The notes: generated by a model not told the origin, from the sequence alone. Shown: positions 12,761 through 21,391, counted from the first letter of the stretch. The stretch: DNA of 25,475 nucleotides from an uncultured Spirochaetia bacterium (GCA_937967705.1 CALCJG010000412.1:1-25475); one strand, 5' to 3'. Numbers and translations: made by a program.

Positions 12761-14141
12761 AAAACACGAGGTCGTTCCGCTTGATGTCGAGTTCAACCCA
12801 AAACAGGAAATCGCAAAAGATCTTCTTTTGGACATGGCAAAGAAGTTTTATATGTTTTTCGGGGGGTCGAGGTCTGGTAAGACATTTCTCGTATGCTATT
12901 TCATCCGTCACCGAGCAAGGCGTTATCCTGGGAGTAAACACCTTGTAGCGAGATACAGTTTTGCCAATGCCAAGAAAACAATATGGATTCAGACCCTATA
13001 TCCGCTATTGAGAAAAGATGAAGAAGCGGGATTATGCACGATAAACCAGCAGGAGGGAATTTGTAGGTATTATAACGGGTCCATAGTCATGCTGGGAGGT
13101 TTGGAACCGAGCCGAATTGACAGCGTACTCGCTGCAGAGTACGGAACGATCTTTATAACTGAAGCCAACGAGAACAGATACAAAGACATTGAGATGTTGT
13201 TCTCCCGGCTGAATGATACAGCAGTTAATGAAAAGGGAGAGATGATACCATTAAAATTCATCGTAGACCTGAATCCGACCGTCAAGACACACTGGACAAA
13301 CGTACTTTTTCGCCTGGGGATGGACCCTGTAACGGGAAAACCGAAGGAAAACTACCATGAGTTTACATTCCTTCATTTCCGACCGGAGGACAATGAAAAG
13401 AACCTGGCGATAGGATACATAGATACTCTGACATCCCTTTCGCCGGCAATGAGGAAGCGGTTTTATGAGGGGGAATTCGGGGCTTATGAGGGTCTGGTCT
13501 ATCAGATTGATGAACCGGTCCATGTTGTTGACGACTTCGAGATCCCAGATAAATGGCCGAAAGGACAGGCGATAGATTTCGGTTTTACTCATCCTTTCGC
13601 TTCCCTCTGGGGGGCTATGGATGAGGCTAATGAGACACTGTATATTTATCGCAACTACAAGGTTGTCAGGACCACAGTGAGGGTCCATTCTGGGAATTTG
13701 AAGGCTTTAACAACAGAAAAGATTTCCTGGGTGGTTGCCGATCATGACGCAGAGGATAGGGCCACTTTGAATGAAAACGGGATTGATACAATTCCGGCAG
13801 ACAAAGAGGTTCTGGCCGGGATTGATAATGTGATAGATCTGCTCAGTTATGAAAACAAGCGGCCACAGATCAAAATATTCCGGTCCTGCGTGGATCTCAT
13901 CACAGAGATGTTTGGCTATCGCTGGAAGGAGTCGGCAACGGCGATCCAGCCGAAAGACCGGGAGGTCGTTAAGGAGGATGATGATCTTTGTGATTGCCTC
14001 CGGTATTTGGTTATGAAGTTTTTCCCTGAACGCAGGAGGGTTGCCGGGGTGATTTATCAGAGTCCGGAAGAATATATGCAGGTCGTAGAAAAACAAAAAC
14101 AGAGTGAGCAGGTTGCGGGTATAATCATGGGGCGCAGATAG
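12729..14141 (+). CDS. terL: terminase large subunit (packaging ATPase and nuclease)
   Basis: 470 residues. Walker A GGSRSGKT at 45-52, Walker B IFITE at 141-145, and coupling motif LNPT near 181-184. The RNase H-like nuclease has AIDFGFTHP (Asp283), VVADHDAED (Asp338/Asp340) and DDDLCDCLRYL (Asp422). It translocates DNA into the prohead and cuts concatemers. Start at TTG 12729, with GGGAGG 10 bases upstream and inside the end of terS; the next in-frame Met would lose the adenine-binding segment. The closest look is to PBSX/SPP1-type large terminases. Confidence 0.96.
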   Translation: MSYQRAARNGKKHEVVPLDVEFNPKQEIAKDLLLDMAKKFYMFFGGSRSGKTFLVCYFIRHRARRYPGSKHLVARYSFANAKKTIWIQTLYPLLRKDEEAGLCTINQQEGICRYYNGSIVMLGGLEPSRIDSVLAAEYGTIFITEANENRYKDIEMLFSRLNDTAVNEKGEMIPLKFIVDLNPTVKTHWTNVLFRLGMDPVTGKPKENYHEFTFLHFRPEDNEKNLAIGYIDTLTSLSPAMRKRFYEGEFGAYEGLVYQIDEPVHVVDDFEIPDKWPKGQAIDFGFTHPFASLWGAMDEANETLYIYRNYKVVRTTVRVHSGNLKALTTEKISWVVADHDAEDRATLNENGIDTIPADKEVLAGIDNVIDLLSYENKRPQIKIFRSCVDLITEMFGYRWKESATAIQPKDREVVKEDDDLCDCLRYLVMKFFPERRRVAGVIYQSPEEYMQVVEKQKQSEQVAGIIMGRR

Positions 14142-14173
14142 ATAGATGAGATCGGGAATTACGAGGGCGGGGA

Positions 14174-15844
14174 ATGTTACACGACAATATTAACAGCACA
14201 GCAAATTATCTGGGAGTGAGTGAGCAGGATGTTATGGCCAGTATCGGCATGATCAAGGCCGAGCATGACAAAGCAGCCGGGGTAATAGTACCGCTTCGGG
14301 GGCTATTGGAGGATCAGCTTTCACACTATTCCGACCGAGGAATAAAACAGGGGATGTTTTACATTGAGGATAATGTCCTCCGTGAGATCGAGCGCAAAAC
14401 CGCAATAATCAGTATCATAGTCAATAACCGCATAAAGGCCGTCCGCCGCTTCTCCAGAATATCCCATGATAATGATATCCCGGGTTTCCGCATCAAAATG
14501 AAGCAGGAGAAGAAGAACCCGACCAAACAAGAGCAGGAGGAAATGGAGCAGCTCGAACAGTTCTTTGCCAATGCTGGTCGTACCGATTATGACGGCTGGG
14601 AAGAGCGGGAAGATACCTTGATGGATGTATGGTCTATGATGGTACGGGAATATTATACCATCGACAAGGCTTGTATTGAGCTTCGGAGGGATAAAAAGGG
14701 GAGGCCAGTCGATTTCTGGATGCTGGACGGGGCTACAATCAAGCGGGTATATCAGACCGGATACAAGGGGCAGAAGAGTGATTTCGATCCTCGGTCCTAT
14801 ATAGCCTCTGATGGACTGGATAAAAGGATTTATGAGGCCAAGCTCGAATTGATCCCTGAAGATCTGTCCAAAGTCGCCTTTGTGCAGGAAATCGATGGCC
14901 GATTGACAGCCGCTTTCACCCGGAAAGACCTGATTTATGATTACACAAATAAACGGGTTGATATCCGCTATCGGGGTTTTGGCTATTCTCACACCGAACA
15001 GGCCATGAATGTTATCACAGCCTTTTTACTTGCCATGGCCTATAATACAGATGCCTTTGACCTCAGTTCGATCCCTAAAATAGCTCTGGCGTTTAAGGCT
15101 GGTGGGTTTAGTGGTGAACAACTCAAGCAGTTACAAAATGAGTGGATGGCGAATTTCCGAGGTCCCCGGGGAGCCTTCCGGGTCCCGTTTTTCAATGGCG
15201 AGGTTATGACGCTTGATCTGTTGAAAAATAACCGGGATATGGAATACCAGAAATACCTGGAGTTTACAGCATCGATTATCGGGGCGATCTGGGGTTTTGA
15301 TCTTATGGAGGCCGGGTTGAAGTTCTTTTCCACAACCAATGTGCTGAACGAAAACCAGGAAGGCCGGATGCAGTTCTCCAAGGATCGGGGCCTGATTGAT
15401 ATGCTGACGAATATCAGTAATGTCATGAATAAGATCCTCTGGTATTTCGGCATGGCTGATAAATACGAGTTTTTCATCACTGGCCTTAATCCGGTGGATA
15501 AGCAGAACGAAATGGATCTCCGGAAGAAAAAGGCCGAGACCTATATGTTACTGGATGAAATCAGGGCCATGGATGACCTCGATCCTCTCGATGACGGGAA
15601 AGGCCAAATAGTGCTGAATTCCGTCTATATGCAGAATATTCAGAACATGCAGATGCAGCAGCAGGGGGCCGGGGAGGATGAGGCCGGCTTCGAGGGGGAA
15701 GAGGGCTTCGATGATGAAGAAGGGGAGGGCGCAGCTCCCGGGGATGATGACGAGGACCTTGACGGAGCCATGGACGATGCCATGGATGAGATGGGGCTCG
15801 AAAAGGCAAAAAATCTGATTAAAGCGAGGACGATGCTTATATGA
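14174..15844 (+). CDS. phage portal protein
   Basis: 556 residues, the usual size of a portal. Typical pieces are NNRIKAVRRFSRISHDNDIPGF, the Lys/Arg/Gly-rich crown-side strand ACIELRRDKKGRPVDFWMLD, the stem-region GFGYSHTEQAMNVITAFLLA and MEYQKYLEFTASIIGAIWGF. It forms the dodecameric ring at the capsid vertex through which DNA enters and exits. The C-terminal 60 residues are an acidic low-complexity tail (EDEAGFEGEEGFDDEEG), longer than most. It comes directly after terL and overlaps the next start by 4 bases. GGCGGGGA precedes ATG 14174. Confidence 0.93.
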   Translation: MLHDNINSTANYLGVSEQDVMASIGMIKAEHDKAAGVIVPLRGLLEDQLSHYSDRGIKQGMFYIEDNVLREIERKTAIISIIVNNRIKAVRRFSRISHDNDIPGFRIKMKQEKKNPTKQEQEEMEQLEQFFANAGRTDYDGWEEREDTLMDVWSMMVREYYTIDKACIELRRDKKGRPVDFWMLDGATIKRVYQTGYKGQKSDFDPRSYIASDGLDKRIYEAKLELIPEDLSKVAFVQEIDGRLTAAFTRKDLIYDYTNKRVDIRYRGFGYSHTEQAMNVITAFLLAMAYNTDAFDLSSIPKIALAFKAGGFSGEQLKQLQNEWMANFRGPRGAFRVPFFNGEVMTLDLLKNNRDMEYQKYLEFTASIIGAIWGFDLMEAGLKFFSTTNVLNENQEGRMQFSKDRGLIDMLTNISNVMNKILWYFGMADKYEFFITGLNPVDKQNEMDLRKKKAETYMLLDEIRAMDDLDPLDDGKGQIVLNSVYMQNIQNMQMQQQGAGEDEAGFEGEEGFDDEEGEGAAPGDDDEDLDGAMDDAMDEMGLEKAKNLIKARTMLI

Positions 15845-16170
15845 GCGAAATTTCGGCGTTTGACTTTCTGGGCGAGGATCAGAAGTACATAATCACAGAT
15901 GACGAAGTAATAATGCTGGTTTTCTGCAATATGTTCCTTGATCAAAAGGACCTGGATATAATGAAGGAGGATCTTGTTAAACTGTTTGTAAAAGACAAGC
16001 AGATCGTTGACTGGATTGTTTTTCTGCCGAAATACTATGACATTTCAATCGTTGACTGGAGGGGGCTTTTGGGGAGCCTGTCAGGACAACAGTATAATTC
16101 ACTGAGGGATGCAGTGTATCAGATAGAACAGGAGCGGGGGAGTGGAAAAGAAAACATCTGTAATATTTGA
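15841..16170 (+). CDS. hypothetical protein downstream of portal
   Basis: 109 residues. The start overlaps the portal stop (ATGA). It is largely helical and mildly acidic (FLGEDQKYIITDDEVIMLVF, LDIMKEDLVKLFVKDKQIVD). The last residues lie in a 29-base overlap with the next gene. It has no known domain; position suggests a small head-assembly or regulatory role. Confidence 0.6.
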   Translation: MSEISAFDFLGEDQKYIITDDEVIMLVFCNMFLDQKDLDIMKEDLVKLFVKDKQIVDWIVFLPKYYDISIVDWRGLLGSLSGQQYNSLRDAVYQIEQERGSGKENICNI

Positions 16171-16417
16171 GGCTTTTCGCAATAACCTTGACGGGATGAT
16201 GTACGCTAAAACCTCTCTGGGGCAGGTCTTTCTACAGCAGGTCTTGACTGATATCATCAATTCAGGGGGAGAATTTCACAGCCTGGGGATGGCAGAAAGG
16301 CCAGTCAATGACATCAAAACACTGGTATGTACGATCTTTGCGATTATTCCAAACGACAGCGAGGCAATGGCCTACATTCGGGGATTGCAAAAAGAGGAAG
16401 TCGATGATAATGAGTGA
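16142..16417 (+). CDS. hypothetical protein
   Basis: 91 residues from GTG 16142, with GGAGCGGGGG just upstream as a purine-rich site. The pieces FEAFRNNLDGMMYAKTSLGQ and NDIKTLVCTIFAIIPNDSEA suggest a compact helical protein. It overlaps both neighbours by 29 and 14 bases. No family is recognised. Confidence 0.55.
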   Translation: MEKKTSVIFEAFRNNLDGMMYAKTSLGQVFLQQVLTDIINSGGEFHSLGMAERPVNDIKTLVCTIFAIIPNDSEAMAYIRGLQKEEVDDNE

Positions 16418-16940
16418 TGGCCGAAAGTCCGGAATGGGTTCTCATCAGTCTCACAGAATGGGGAAGGATGAATGGTTGACCCCTCCGGAAATATTGGGAG
16501 CGCTTGGGGAATTCGATCTTGATCCATGCGCTCCAGTGGATCGGCCATGGGATATGGCGAAAAAGCATTATACGATCCTTGATAACGGGTTATTGCTTCC
16601 ATGGTCCGGGCGTGTCTGGTGCAATCCCCCTTACGGGTATGATACTGCGTTTTGGCTGGATAAGCTCGTAGGTCATGGAAATGGTGTAGCTTTGATTTTT
16701 GCCAGGACTGAGACAAAGATGTTTTTCGATTACGTTTGGGATCATGCAGATGCAATCCTGTTCATCAAAGGGAGGGTCTTTTTTCATCATGTAGACGGGA
16801 CCAGGGCCGTGACAAATTCCGGAGCTCCCTCCTGCTTGATTGCGTATGGTGAAAACAATGTGGAATCACTCCATAAATCGGGTATCACTGGGCAGATTAT
16901 AGCATTAAAGCAGAATCGGAGGTTTGGAAATGCCTCATAG
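16404..16940 (+). CDS. phage DNA N6-adenine methyltransferase (Dam family)
   Basis: Start at ATG 16404, with GAGG 6 bases upstream; longer in-frame versions begin inside the previous gene. About 178 residues. The pattern DEWLTPPEILGALGEFDLDP, then CAP and GLLLPWSGRVWCNPPYG (NPPY at 74-77), is the phage Dam/DNA_N6 family. The NPPY and upstream DLDPC bind S-adenosylmethionine and the flipped adenine. It is the third DNA methyltransferase of the window, placed in the head operon rather than with the other two, which suggests a separate acquisition. Confidence 0.92.
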   Translation: MIMSDGRKSGMGSHQSHRMGKDEWLTPPEILGALGEFDLDPCAPVDRPWDMAKKHYTILDNGLLLPWSGRVWCNPPYGYDTAFWLDKLVGHGNGVALIFARTETKMFFDYVWDHADAILFIKGRVFFHHVDGTRAVTNSGAPSCLIAYGENNVESLHKSGITGQIIALKQNRRFGNAS

Positions 16941-17085
16941 TGTAGCCCGAGAGAAGATTATTGATCTACTCTATGTATATTCCCAGATGCGAATTGATGT
17001 TTGTGAACGTATCGCCGGAGAGATTATAAAAGAGTTGCAAAAAGACGGATTTAAAATTATACAGGAAGGTAAAGCCAATGATTGA
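16930..17085 (+). CDS. 51-residue helical protein
   Basis: GGAGG 7 bases before ATG 16930, overlapping the methyltransferase end. The protein (MPHSVAREKIIDLLYVYSQM and on) looks like two helices with one Cys. The stop overlaps the next ATG at 17078. No function is recognised. Confidence 0.6.
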   Translation: MPHSVAREKIIDLLYVYSQMRIDVCERIAGEIIKELQKDGFKIIQEGKAND

Positions 17086-17491
17086 CAGACTTAGAAAAGA
17101 CGATTTTCTGTATTGTTACTGGAAAACCGGTAACGGTACAACCCTTTGGCTGGTCCGCCGCCAGGACGAGCTGTTTTTATTCGGGATCTTCCAGGCGTTA
17201 AACCAGAGGGTCCAGCATTTCCCGTACCGAGGGATTGATCAGATCGAATCGATCAGTAAAGCCATGGTTTTTCTGGGGTTCCAGGAATTCCCGGTGTATG
17301 CTGATTATGGAAGGATCACCGGGAGCCTGAAATCTGGCCTCGAAGATGAATTCCAGATTTGCGATGCGAATTTCAAGGCCGCCCTCGACGAGATGGAAAA
17401 GCAGGAAGCCGCAGCAGCCGAAGCCCACGAGAAAGAAGGCACTGGCGAGGACACTGAGGAAGCCAAGGGCATAGTAGAACGAGTGAAATGA
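17078..17491 (+). CDS. hypothetical protein with Ala/Glu-rich tail
   Basis: 137 residues. The first ~95 residues look globular (DFLYCYWKTGNGTTLWLVRR, FGIFQALNQRVQHFPYRGID). The last ~40 are an Ala/Glu/Lys-rich helix or disordered tail (KAALDEMEKQEAAAAEAHEK). It overlaps both neighbours. Unknown function. Confidence 0.6.
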   Translation: MIDRLRKDDFLYCYWKTGNGTTLWLVRRQDELFLFGIFQALNQRVQHFPYRGIDQIESISKAMVFLGFQEFPVYADYGRITGSLKSGLEDEFQICDANFKAALDEMEKQEAAAAEAHEKEGTGEDTEEAKGIVERVK

Positions 17492-18174
17492 AAATTCCTG
17501 ATAACAACTGGCGATTTGTCGTCCATGTTCCTGAGAAAATCCCTTTCCTGGAAACACACCAGGTAGAGATAATTACGGACCAGGACGGCAAGCCGGTTGC
17601 CAGGGAGTACCACTACGATCCATTCCAGTACATCCAGGCCATGAGAGCCTATCACAAAATAAGCAAATACAGGGACGTTTATTACTTCATCCGCCGGGGG
17701 AATGCCCTGCTTAATGATCACTATGAGGGTCATTTGTGCTTCTTATTCTCACACGAAAACAATAACGGAAAGCGATTTGACCAGTGCGATCATTATACCT
17801 ATGGCAGAACGACCCTCGGGTGTAAGCAAATCCCCATATATGACACATCTATACCGTGGGGTATTCGAAGGGCTGCCCAGGCTATTGTCGTTAAACGGGA
17901 ATTTTTCTGGTTTCAGATCGGGGCAAGGGAAGGGGGGGAATGGAGGATAAATAAGCCGGCGCTGAAGCGGATTGCCATCGACCGGGCAGTCCCTTTGGAG
18001 TCGTGTCCTCTGTTTTGCGTGAAACCTATCCTGGAAAGGATTGACGAGCTGCCTGATTTTATCCAGATGAGTGATCCTTCCTTCAAGTTCCATCGGATGA
18101 GGGATGATCTGGAAAAGGTCATCGTAACGGCAGGAGCCTTTGTGCCGACCCATATCGTTATAAGGAGATGTTGA
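17488..18174 (+). CDS. hypothetical protein, 228 residues
   Basis: It begins in a 4-base overlap with the previous stop. Pieces such as WRFVVHVPEKIPFLETHQVE, HYDPFQYIQAMRAYHKISKY and PIYDTSIPWGIRRAAQAIVV suggest a mixed alpha/beta protein with five Cys and several His. There is no recognised enzyme motif, signal or membrane segment. It sits within the head-gene block but is not a known capsid family. Confidence 0.6.
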   Translation: MKIPDNNWRFVVHVPEKIPFLETHQVEIITDQDGKPVAREYHYDPFQYIQAMRAYHKISKYRDVYYFIRRGNALLNDHYEGHLCFLFSHENNNGKRFDQCDHYTYGRTTLGCKQIPIYDTSIPWGIRRAAQAIVVKREFFWFQIGAREGGEWRINKPALKRIAIDRAVPLESCPLFCVKPILERIDELPDFIQMSDPSFKFHRMRDDLEKVIVTAGAFVPTHIVIRRC

Positions 18175-18175
18175 G

Positions 18176-18373
18176 ATGATGAATGAAAAGATTTTCCCAT
18201 ATTATGCTCCGTTTTTGCTTGGTGCTTTTAATGCAGTAAGGCCGAAAGACAAATTGTCAAACATCAATATTGAGAAAGAATATCAGCTTATAAAAGAGAA
18301 AAGGAGTACACTTTCAAGCAGTATGAGGGCAATGGTTGTGAGAAGGTATGAAGCAAAAAATAAGGGTGAGTGA
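18176..18373 (+). CDS. small hypothetical protein
   Basis: 65 residues from ATG 18176 (ATG 18179 is equally possible), with AAGGAGATG about 5 bases upstream. It is basic and helical (NIEKEYQLIKEKRSTLSSSM, RAMVVRRYEAKNKGE). Its stop is 1 base before the preferred start of the next gene. Unknown function. Confidence 0.55.
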   Translation: MMNEKIFPYYAPFLLGAFNAVRPKDKLSNINIEKEYQLIKEKRSTLSSSMRAMVVRRYEAKNKGE

Positions 18374-18374
18374 T

Positions 18375-18545
18375 ATGCCGGCAATAATGAAGGATTACTA
18401 TATATGTCGATATTGCAAGAAACCGGTTTCCGCAGAAATAGCATGGAAAAAGGAAAAGAACTATAACGGGGTTTTATATGTCTGGCGATATCATCCGGAG
18501 TGCTATGAAAAACAATTGAAACAATGGGAACGGAAATCAGCATAA
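18375..18545 (+). CDS. small zinc-binding protein
   Basis: ATG 18375 is preferred: GGGTGAG lies 7 bases upstream and the previous gene ends 1 base before it; an in-frame ATG at 18348 would overlap. 56 residues. CRYC near the start and HPEC about 27 residues later make a CxxC...HxxC zinc site typical of treble-clef or LIM-like knuckles. A basic helix (YEKQLKQWERKS) follows. Likely binds nucleic acid or protein. Target unknown. Confidence 0.6.
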   Translation: MPAIMKDYYICRYCKKPVSAEIAWKKEKNYNGVLYVWRYHPECYEKQLKQWERKSA

Positions 18546-18579
18546 TAGTCACAAAACAAGGATTCAAGGCTGGTAGTTC

Positions 18580-18756
18580 ATGAGGACAATGTATAGAGGC
18601 ACTATTTACACAAGAAAACTTGGAATTGATTTTGGCAATCATGCAGCATATAAAGAAAACGAGTTTTATAAATTACTAATTTGGATTTGGCTTTGGGACA
18701 GAGCTTTTTTGATTTTCATTTTCAAGGAAAAGGAAGGGTACGAAAATGCAAACTGA
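18580..18756 (+). CDS. possible 58-residue protein with aromatic hydrophobic stretch
   Basis: An open frame from ATG 18580 (or ATG 18589) to a stop that overlaps the next gene by 11 bases. Residues about 30-48 (KLLIWIWLWDRAFLIFIF) are very hydrophobic but broken by Asp-Arg. The ribosome site is weak and the base composition is AT-rich. It fills an otherwise empty 200-base space, so it could be a real small membrane protein or a chance frame. Confidence 0.4.
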   Translation: MRTMYRGTIYTRKLGIDFGNHAAYKENEFYKLLIWIWLWDRAFLIFIFKEKEGYENAN

Positions 18757-19168
18757 CAATCATAACAATGAAGGTGAACTGAGAGAGAAACCACCGCTGG
18801 GCGTGATGCCGGCTTATTACTATGAACGGTACAGGATTCAAGACCTGGCGAGAGCAATACATGAATATGCCGGCAGGTGTATTCATGTCGAAATGCTTGA
18901 AGTATGGGCCAAGGAATTGGTTTCAAGAATTGAAAAATGGAACCAGATGAAAAACGACCTTGCAGATAAGCAAGAAGGAAAGGTTGAGGAGATCATTATC
19001 AGAGAGCTTGTCAAGGATTCAATTCTTAGTGGTAAATCTCTTCCGGAGACAGTGGCCTTTTTCCAGAACAACAATGATCTTTTTCAGGAGCTGTCTCCAT
19101 GGGGAGAAGGAATCGTCGATGGTATCTTCAGGGGGATAAAAGCAGCTAAGACATTTTTAAGGAAATAA
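18746..19168 (+). CDS. conserved phage protein of unknown function
   Basis: 140 residues. The start of the fold, PPLGVMPAYYYERYRIQDLA followed by RAIHEYAG, is a pattern I recall from small phage proteins in many genomes. A charged helix VEEIIIRELVKDSILSGKSL and a C-terminal helix follow. AAGGAAGG before ATG 18746 is a good ribosome site. No enzyme motif is seen. Confidence 0.6.
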   Translation: MQTDNHNNEGELREKPPLGVMPAYYYERYRIQDLARAIHEYAGRCIHVEMLEVWAKELVSRIEKWNQMKNDLADKQEGKVEEIIIRELVKDSILSGKSLPETVAFFQNNNDLFQELSPWGEGIVDGIFRGIKAAKTFLRK

Positions 19169-19174
19169 ATAATA

Positions 19175-19837
19175 ATGGGTTTGAATAAATCAAGAGGCAA
19201 TATGTACGGGTTTGTGTCCCATACCTGGAATACCATCAAAGGCAGGTGTTATCATGATTGTTCCTATTGCTACATGAAGCGGTGGGGGACCTTAAAACCT
19301 GTGCGGTTTGATGAGAAAGAGTTGAAAACGGATCTCGGGGAGGGCAACTATATCTTTGTAGGGAGTTCATGCGATATGTTCTCAGGCCACCTTCCTACGG
19401 ACTGGGTGATGAGAACCCTGGAGCATTGCTGCCGGTTTAAGAATAAGTATCTCTTCCAAACCAAAGAGCCAGGGGCAATTTACGGATTCAAAGAGTACCT
19501 TCCGAAGCTGTCAATTGTGTGTACGACTATCGAGACAAATAGACATTATCCAGGCATTATGGGTAAATCCCCAACACCGTATGATAGAGCAAGGGCATTT
19601 TCATTGATTGAGCTGGATAAATATATTACCATCGAGCCGATTATAGATTTTGATCTTCGACCGTTAGTGAATATGATCAAACAATGTAAACCATTCCAGG
19701 TTAATATCGGGGCGGATACGGGGAATAATAATCTCCCAGAACCATCTTGGGATAAGGTCGAAGAGCTAATCAGGGAATTACAATCAGTGACGGCGGTAGT
19801 TAGAAAGAATAACCTCACAAGACTGCAGGGAAAATGA
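19175..19837 (+). CDS. radical SAM protein (phage Gp37/Gp68, DUF5131-like)
   Basis: 220 residues. The radical SAM cluster motif C-x3-C-x2-C is at Cys25, Cys29 and Cys32 (GRCYHDCSYCYMKRW), where a [4Fe-4S] cluster cleaves S-adenosylmethionine. Downstream strands fit the family: YIFVGSSCDMFSGHLP, YLFQTKEP, IVCTTIETNRHYPGI, YITIEPIIDFDLRPLV and VNIGADTGNNNLPEPS. I recall this exact order in a phage/bacterial family of unknown substrate. Its placement directly before, and 4 bases overlapping, a minor head gene is unusual for an enzyme. It may modify nucleotides, tRNA or a phage protein. Confidence 0.88.
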   Translation: MGLNKSRGNMYGFVSHTWNTIKGRCYHDCSYCYMKRWGTLKPVRFDEKELKTDLGEGNYIFVGSSCDMFSGHLPTDWVMRTLEHCCRFKNKYLFQTKEPGAIYGFKEYLPKLSIVCTTIETNRHYPGIMGKSPTPYDRARAFSLIELDKYITIEPIIDFDLRPLVNMIKQCKPFQVNIGADTGNNNLPEPSWDKVEELIRELQSVTAVVRKNNLTRLQGK

Positions 19838-21324
19838 AAGTATTCATATCACCAGAAGATAACGACATCAAATACCTGGACGATCTCGCCAATGACTGTA
19901 CTCATTATGTGTCCCAGTTGATCCTGGAGGTCTTTCATGGGGTTAGCCGTAATATCGGGGTTAAAGATCCGGACAAACTTGCCTCGAAGCCCCCTGAAAG
20001 GTTGCAAAAGGGGTTCCTGGACGGTATCCGGGAGATCGGAAGGAAGATAAGGAATTATATCGGGGGAGGGAAGAAGATCCGTCCCTTTGAAATCATGGGC
20101 CTGAAGCTTTATAAAAAGGGCCGGCCATTATCTGAAAAAGAGTGGGAAAAGTTCGAGCGCCAGGTGGTTGAGTATCTGAGGCCATACCTGAAGGACCTGA
20201 ATGAAGAAATGGCGATCAAGGGTATTATCCTGGGGATGGCGTCAAAGGAGGCCGAGGACCAGCTTAAACAGATTCATGAGTACGGGAAGAAGTCCCTGGA
20301 CCAGATTGAGCGAGAGAATTTCCATGGATATATCCCAGATAACATGATCTCAGCACTGGGCCGGCTGAAGATCAACCGGGATATCCAGAAAGCCTATATC
20401 ATGGCCTATGATCGGGCGGCAATGTATGTTCGGAGGGTCAATGATGATGTGAGGGACGCTATTCGGCAGCAGGTTATTACAGCCCATAAGCTCGGAAAAA
20501 CCCCGCAGCAGCTCGCCTCAGACCTCTATTGGATGAAAGATGAGGTCCCGGAGATGAAAAAATATACCGCCCATTCACTCCTCCGGGACTGGCAAAGGGT
20601 CGCTGTTACTGAGCTGGGCTTTATTCATGGCATGGGGAAAATGGCCGCCAATGAGGAACAGGCCAGGCAGAGCATGAAAAAGCCGGAGCTGGCAATCTAT
20701 TATGTTTTCACCCGGGGGACCTGTCCCTGGTGTCAGGATCATCAGGGCCGGATCGTTCGGCATATCCCCCTTGATATGGTGGGCAATGAGGCCGATGATA
20801 GCCTTTCAAGCCGTGGTATTGAGGATCATTATACCGATACCGCTGTATGGATCGGAAAGAATAATATCGGTTTCAAACAATCTCAATGGAGGGTTTGTGT
20901 GCCGGCGCATCCATGGAATACAGCCAATCTGGGAAGGATACATCCGGAAGCGCAGGAATATGATGTCAAAACTCATCGCATAAAATTCCGTGGAACAAAG
21001 GATTTCGAGAAGTACATTCCGGAGGAGTTTAACAAAGAGCTGGAAGAGGTCCGGAAGAAAAACCTTGAACGCAAGGAAAGGATGGAAGCGGACACCGCTG
21101 CCGGAATCCATAAAAAGCCGATTGAGTACGGGGACTGGGAAGAGGGGGCCAGGGCCGGCGAGGACCGGAAGGGATATCCGATTGTTGAATCTGGGGGCCA
21201 GGAGTATATCGGTGTTTCTACCGATGATTTTAACGAGTATCTGCAGGAGTGGCGAAAGGACCGATCCAGGCCGATCCCAATATCAACGAAGCAGAGGGAG
21301 TATAATCAGCTTTTCGGAGGGTAG
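19834..21324 (+). CDS. phage minor head protein (Mu F / SPP1 gp7-like)
   Basis: 496 residues. The N-terminal 200 residues are helical. Residues about 215-375 contain the head-morphogenesis core: helix YTAHSLLRDWQRVAVTELGF with IHGMGKMA, then RGTCPWCQDHQGR, and the closing CVPAHPWNTANLGRI. A CxxC followed by a distant Cys/His pair and a conserved HPxN-like end is the hallmark of Mu gpF and SPP1 gp7-type proteins, which are few-copy capsid proteins near the portal. The charged C-terminal tail is extra. It overlaps the radical SAM gene by 4 bases and is the last head gene in the window. Confidence 0.85.
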   Translation: MKVFISPEDNDIKYLDDLANDCTHYVSQLILEVFHGVSRNIGVKDPDKLASKPPERLQKGFLDGIREIGRKIRNYIGGGKKIRPFEIMGLKLYKKGRPLSEKEWEKFERQVVEYLRPYLKDLNEEMAIKGIILGMASKEAEDQLKQIHEYGKKSLDQIERENFHGYIPDNMISALGRLKINRDIQKAYIMAYDRAAMYVRRVNDDVRDAIRQQVITAHKLGKTPQQLASDLYWMKDEVPEMKKYTAHSLLRDWQRVAVTELGFIHGMGKMAANEEQARQSMKKPELAIYYVFTRGTCPWCQDHQGRIVRHIPLDMVGNEADDSLSSRGIEDHYTDTAVWIGKNNIGFKQSQWRVCVPAHPWNTANLGRIHPEAQEYDVKTHRIKFRGTKDFEKYIPEEFNKELEEVRKKNLERKERMEADTAAGIHKKPIEYGDWEEGARAGEDRKGYPIVESGGQEYIGVSTDDFNEYLQEWRKDRSRPIPISTKQREYNQLFGG

Positions 21325-21358
21325 ATTAGGTATCGCAACATGTATGAGAAAATAATGC

Positions 21359-21391
21359 AAAAAAAAACCCGTTGCATCAAGGACAACCGGG
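21359..21391 (-). terminator. leftward intrinsic terminator after the minor head gene
   Basis: Read on the minus strand: CCCGGTTG, a 9-base loop, CAACGGG, then nine T. The plus-strand parts are A9 (21359-21367), CCCGTTG (21368-21374) and CAACCGGG (21384-21391). The stem is strong and the T-run perfect, so it should stop transcripts moving leftward, although no minus-strand genes lie to the right. A competing hairpin ATGCAA/TTGCAT (21355-21360, 21372-21377) shares part of the arm. Confidence 0.65.

Noticed and set aside
12754..12948. 64-codon plus-strand frame at the start of terL
   Set aside because: It is a shifted frame inside the terL Walker A region. The long frame from TTG 12729 carries all terminase motifs.
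14321..14992. 223-codon open frame on the minus strand
   Set aside because: Antisense to the portal gene, which has clear family motifs; no ribosome site and no family resemblance.
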